Position numbers and translations under genes: made by a program. The notes below the pieces were generated by a model, which made no database searches, was not told the DNA's origin, and worked only from the letters and a program-made list of their open reading frames with translations. 33,991 nt of DNA from Lachnospiraceae bacterium. GTDB lineage: Bacteria; Bacillota_A; Clostridia; Lachnospirales; Lachnospiraceae. Where the stretch lies: assembly GCA_024699595.1 (NCBI GenBank), contig JAILPG010000195.1, forward strand, positions 1 through 33,991, read 5' to 3'. The stretch's first letter is position 1, and every line of letters starts with the position of its first letter. Of the stretch, positions 31,348-33,991 are shown in pieces.

Positions 31348-31995
31348 TTACTGTCGGTTATAATATCTGATGCCGTCGCTTGGATTGAAATATGTCCTTA
31401 TATAGCCGTCATCTGATACGATCACAAACTCATTGGTCTTTTCAAGATAAAATACGTAGTCCGAATCCTCAGCCTCAAGCTTGTGAAGGCTCTCCGGATC
31501 ATGAATGACCTTGTCGGCGGCCGCCGCATAATCTTCCTTGCTGTCAAAGCCCATCTCTATTCCGTGCTTTTCATAATGCTCGGACAGCCTCTTATCGTTT
31601 CTGAAGCGGAAGGTCTTTCCGACAACCTCAAGGTCAATATCCTTATAAAGATCAGCTGTCGCAGCGGCCGGGGTATCTTCTTTTTTCTTAGTCTTATCTT
31701 TCCCCGGCTTTTCCTCAGATGTCTTGTCAGCGGATGAGTCTTTTTTATCTGATGTTTCCTTATCAGAAGTTATCTCATGCAGGGTATCCTCATTTTCGTC
31801 AAGTGCCTCATTTATCGCGGCATCATATTCCGTTTCGGTATTAACGGTATTCTCCGCGACGATACCCGTCGGATCCTCGGCCAGTGTATGATGACTGTTG
31901 TTATTTGCTATAACTCCGCCTGTTATCGCGGCAGCAAAAGCTCCGGCTATGGAAAGCGCGGCTGCAGTCTTTGACATTCCTTTTTTATTTGCCAT
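31348..31995 (-). CDS. Membrane-anchored protein with toxin-like C-terminal domain
   Basis: A 215-residue protein: N-terminal hydrophobic signal or anchor (residues 10-30), an Asp/Glu/Lys/Ser-rich low-complexity stalk (about 40-112), and a compact C-terminal domain (about 120-215). The last part, LSEHYEKHGIEMGFDSKEDY (137-156), NEFVIVSDDGYIRTYFNP (188-205) and the final YYNRQ, resembles toxin domains of the barnase/EndoU/colicin/RelE (BECR) nuclease group. Candidate catalytic residues are H140, H144, R200, T201 and Y202. There is no obvious immunity gene beside it. It follows telA by 8 bp, so it is the last gene of the xpaC-telA operon. The function is not established; the resemblance is by eye. 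Confidence 0.65.
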   Translation of the reverse strand: MANKKGMSKTAAALSIAGAFAAAITGGVIANNNSHHTLAEDPTGIVAENTVNTETEYDAAINEALDENEDTLHEITSDKETSDKKDSSADKTSEEKPGKDKTKKKEDTPAAATADLYKDIDLEVVGKTFRFRNDKRLSEHYEKHGIEMGFDSKEDYAAAADKVIHDPESLHKLEAEDSDYVFYLEKTNEFVIVSDDGYIRTYFNPSDGIRYYNRQ

Positions 31996-32003
31996 AAAAT
32001 ATC

Positions 32004-33239
32004 CTATTTGTTATCCATTATGGTTGAAGCCTTGGATACCTCCAAAAGCTTTGCTCTCATTTCATTCTCGATCCTTGTAAGCTCAGCCTCGGCCTCGGCC
32101 CTCTTGACCCTTCCTTCCTTCTGGATCTGCATTACCTCATCAAGAGTAGAGATAAGGGTCTGGTTGGTCTGTGTGAGGGTCTCGATATCAACGATACCTC
32201 TCTCGCTCTCCTTGGCTGTCTCCACGGTAGCGATCTTTAATGCCTCGGCATTCTTCTTTAAGAGATTATTCGTCATATCGGTCACCTCTTTCTGAGCCTT
32301 GGCAGCCTCACCTGAATGAGCAAGACCTATGGCTATCACCATTTCCGATTTCCACAGAGGGATGGTGTTTACAAGGGTAGACTGTATCTTTTCGGAAAGA
32401 GTCGTGTCATTGTTCTGTATAAGCCTTATCTGAGGAGCCATCTGCATGGAAATGTTTCTGGTAAGCTCGAGGTCATAGATCTTTTTCTCGAATCTGTCGA
32501 CCATTGCGGCATAATCCCTTGCAGCCTGTGAATCCTCGGGAAGTCCCGATTCTTCAGCTTTCTTAAGAAGCTTGGGAAGCTCAACCTCTCTTGCTTCCTT
32601 GAGCTTTTTCTTGCCGGCTATTATGTAGAGTGAGAGCTCCTTGAAATAGCTTAAGTTTGCCTCATACATCTTATCAAGCATTGCAACGTCCTTAAGAAGG
32701 GTAACCTGATGTCCCTCCATGACCTTTACAACCTTATCGATGTTTGCTTCGGTCTTGTCATATTTTGCCTTTAAGCCGACGATCTTGTCGGATCCCTTTT
32801 TGAAAAGGCCTAAAAATCCGCCCTTCTTGTCTTCTTCGGCATCAAAGCTCTTAAGCTCGGTAACAACGGTCGTTAACAGATCGCCTATCTCACCGAGATC
32901 CTTGGTCCTTACGTTTTCAAGCGCTGTATCGGAAAAATCCGCTATCTTCTTCTGAGCTCCTGCTCCGTACTGCAGTACAAGCTGGGCATCGTTAATGTCG
33001 ATCTGGGTCACAAAGTCCTCGACCATCTTGGCTTCTTCATCGGTAAGAGTAACACCCTCTGCCTGTGCAACTGCCTTGGCGCTGAGATCAACACTCTTCA
33101 TCGGATCGGGGATCTCAAGACTTATCGGAGAAGCCGGTGCAGCCGGTGCCTCTACGGTTTCCTCATTTACAGTGACTGTAAGTTCCGGTGCCTTCTGTAT
33201 CACCGCATTTTCCATCATTTGTTCAAGACTCTCGCTCAT
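32004..33239 (-). CDS. telA: TelA-family protein (tellurite/toxic-anion resistance family)
   Basis: A 411-residue soluble, almost wholly helical protein of the TelA/KlaA family, with long coiled stretches, the central VMEGHQVTLLKDVAMLDKMYEANL, and IPLWKSEMVIAIGLAH near residue 300. The N-terminal 60 residues are Pro/Ala/Val-rich and acidic. Despite its name, the family is widespread and is linked to envelope stress and to TerD-type phage or antimicrobial defence; no ter genes are in this window. It follows xpaC with a small broken ORF between. GGAGGG lies before the ATG. Confidence 0.93.
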   Translation of the reverse strand: MSESLEQMMENAVIQKAPELTVTVNEETVEAPAAPASPISLEIPDPMKSVDLSAKAVAQAEGVTLTDEEAKMVEDFVTQIDINDAQLVLQYGAGAQKKIADFSDTALENVRTKDLGEIGDLLTTVVTELKSFDAEEDKKGGFLGLFKKGSDKIVGLKAKYDKTEANIDKVVKVMEGHQVTLLKDVAMLDKMYEANLSYFKELSLYIIAGKKKLKEAREVELPKLLKKAEESGLPEDSQAARDYAAMVDRFEKKIYDLELTRNISMQMAPQIRLIQNNDTTLSEKIQSTLVNTIPLWKSEMVIAIGLAHSGEAAKAQKEVTDMTNNLLKKNAEALKIATVETAKESERGIVDIETLTQTNQTLISTLDEVMQIQKEGRVKRAEAEAELTRIENEMRAKLLEVSKASTIMDNK

Positions 33240-33323
33240 TTTTTCCCTCCTGTATTATGATCTGCATTTTCGTAGAACTCTATATTTTTCAGGATCAAAA
33301 TCCCACCTGAAGTCTATATCCAT
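33236..33323 (-). pseudogene. Possible small ORF between xpaC and telA, split by a one-base shift
   Basis: From the ATG at 33323 a frame reads MDIDFRWDFDPEK and then runs into a stop at 33255. A shift of one base near the T5 run at 33285-33289 gives IEFYENADHNTGGKK and a TGA that overlaps the telA ATG in ATGA fashion. Both halves look protein-like, so this may be one small gene of about 28 codons with a frameshift, a sequencing error, or a recoding site. No ribosome site is visible. Confidence 0.3.
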
Positions 33324-33327
33324 ATTC

Positions 33328-33351
33328 TTTATTTGACACTTTATTTGACAC
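33328..33351 (-). repeat. 12-bp perfect tandem duplication over the xpaC stop codon
   Basis: TTTATTTGACAC occurs twice without a gap (33328-33339 and 33340-33351). It repeats the last codons and the stop (SVK-stop) in frame, so the second copy leaves the protein unchanged. Confidence 0.9.
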
Positions 33352-33991
33352 TTTCAAGGATCTGATCGGCGGTTTCGGGTGACGAAGATGCAACTGTCTG
33401 ATCCCTGTACTCATCCATATCATCCGTAAGGCCTTCCTGTGCAAGCATTGTCTTTAATACCTTGGCATCAGTCGTCACATCCCATACGGAATCCTCGAAC
33501 ATATTGTTAAGGAGCTTTACAAAGGCTCTGTTTATGGTATCAAGAGTCTTTTCTATCTCCTTCTTGGCCTCGATGATATCGGGTCCCGGTGCCGATACCT
33601 TGTCATATTCGGCATAGGCCTCCACAAGTTTTAACATGGTGGGAAGGTAATAATCCATGAGCTTGTGTATCCTGTTCATCTGCTCCGGATGATCCTTGAC
33701 CCTGTTAAATATCTCATGCAACAGTCTTTCAAGTATATCAAGTTTTCTCGTGATGACCTCACCTGGAATGATATTGTTGAATTCATGAAGCTTCCTTGTG
33801 GATTCCATTCCTTCGGCGATCATTGCGTTAAGCTCTGAAAGCTGCTCCGGACTTAAGTTTGCCGCAGCATCCATATTAACTTCCTTGTTTGCAAGGTCCT
33901 CTTTGGTCTGCTGCTCATTTATCTCTCTCTGCTTCTCGGTATTGCGGTACTGCTCATACACGCTGTCCGATAACATAAGCGTTGTTTCCTG
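33341..33991 (-). CDS. xpaC: XpaC-family protein (5-bromo-4-chloroindolyl phosphate hydrolysis), 5' end cut
   Basis: At least 216 residues of an XpaC-family protein. The frame stays open to the right edge (QETTLMLSDSVYEQY), with the ATG at 33976 lacking a well-placed ribosome site, so the true start is probably outside the window. The conserved part is EVITRKLDILERLLHEIF, the HYLPTMLKLVEAY-like segment (YYLPTMLKLVEAYAEYDKV) and NRAFVKLLNNMFED. XpaC genes normally pair with telA; the biochemical role is unknown and the XpaC name is historical. It is 101 bp upstream of telA. Confidence 0.85.
   Translation of the reverse strand, partial: QETTLMLSDSVYEQYRNTEKQREINEQQTKEDLANKEVNMDAAANLSPEQLSELNAMIAEGMESTRKLHEFNNIIPGEVITRKLDILERLLHEIFNRVKDHPEQMNRIHKLMDYYLPTMLKLVEAYAEYDKVSAPGPDIIEAKKEIEKTLDTINRAFVKLLNNMFEDSVWDVTTDAKVLKTMLAQEGLTDDMDEYRDQTVASSSPETADQILESVK

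Noticed and set aside
1..33991. CRISPR arrays, insertion sequences, tRNA or rRNA genes
   Set aside because: No spaced repeats, transposase motifs or tRNA-like folds were seen on either strand.

Overview
The window looks like a chromosomal stretch from an anaerobic Firmicute, most probably a Lachnospiraceae member of the Butyrivibrio/Pseudobutyrivibrio kind. The reasons are moderate G+C, strong GGAGG ribosome sites, several TTG starts, asparagine synthetase AsnA, the Prp protease next to an N-terminally extended L27, a lexA/yneA-type SOS pair, large lipoprotein sugar-binding proteins, and a nitrogenase-type cluster in a clostridial background. Family names come from motif recognition by eye; no database search was run. 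Nearly everything is on the minus strand, so operons read right to left. Only lexA and one exported-protein gene are convincing plus-strand genes.

Left edge to about 4 kb: the head of a nitrogenase-like cluster (nifB-like radical SAM, separate NifX-domain protein, start of nifH, which runs off the window). Upstream of it is a two-gene operon of a LanC-like protein and a cysteine-synthase-family PLP enzyme. From 4 to 10.3 kb there are four single genes, three with their own clear terminators: a HAD phosphatase, a lipoprotein serpin, a sodium:solute symporter and a 690-residue EAL-domain protein with a predicted beta-solenoid tail. The last two share an 18-bp palindrome placed inside their promoter spacers. 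From 10.3 to 13.9 kb is a three-gene sugar ABC importer without its ATPase.

From 14.2 to 15.6 kb lies a divergent SOS module (yneA-like and lexA) with four LexA-box-like sites. From 15.6 to 21.2 kb is the conserved housekeeping string rplU-prp-rpmA-obgE-yhbY-nadD-yqeK-rsfS, with its own TTGACA promoter and an L21-type leader. It is interrupted between nadD and yqeK by an opposite-strand exported InlB-B-repeat-like gene that has its own promoter and terminator. From 21.2 to 27.7 kb there is a probable operon of a membrane acyltransferase, a SpoIIE-type sensor phosphatase, asnA and alaS, driven by a consensus promoter that abuts the first ATG. From 27.7 to 31.3 kb are two overlapping genes for a heterodimeric ABC exporter with one degenerate ATP site. 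From 31.3 kb to the right edge is an xpaC-telA operon ending in a membrane-anchored protein whose C-terminal domain resembles a toxin-type nuclease fold.

The points most worth following up are the divergent NifB-like protein and its phased upstream repeats, the LanC-like/cysteine-synthase pair with a Cys-Cys-Gly zinc motif, the EAL/beta-solenoid fusion and its shared operator, the inserted exported gene, and the xpaC-telA-associated toxin-like gene. No tRNA, rRNA, CRISPR array or insertion sequence was seen.
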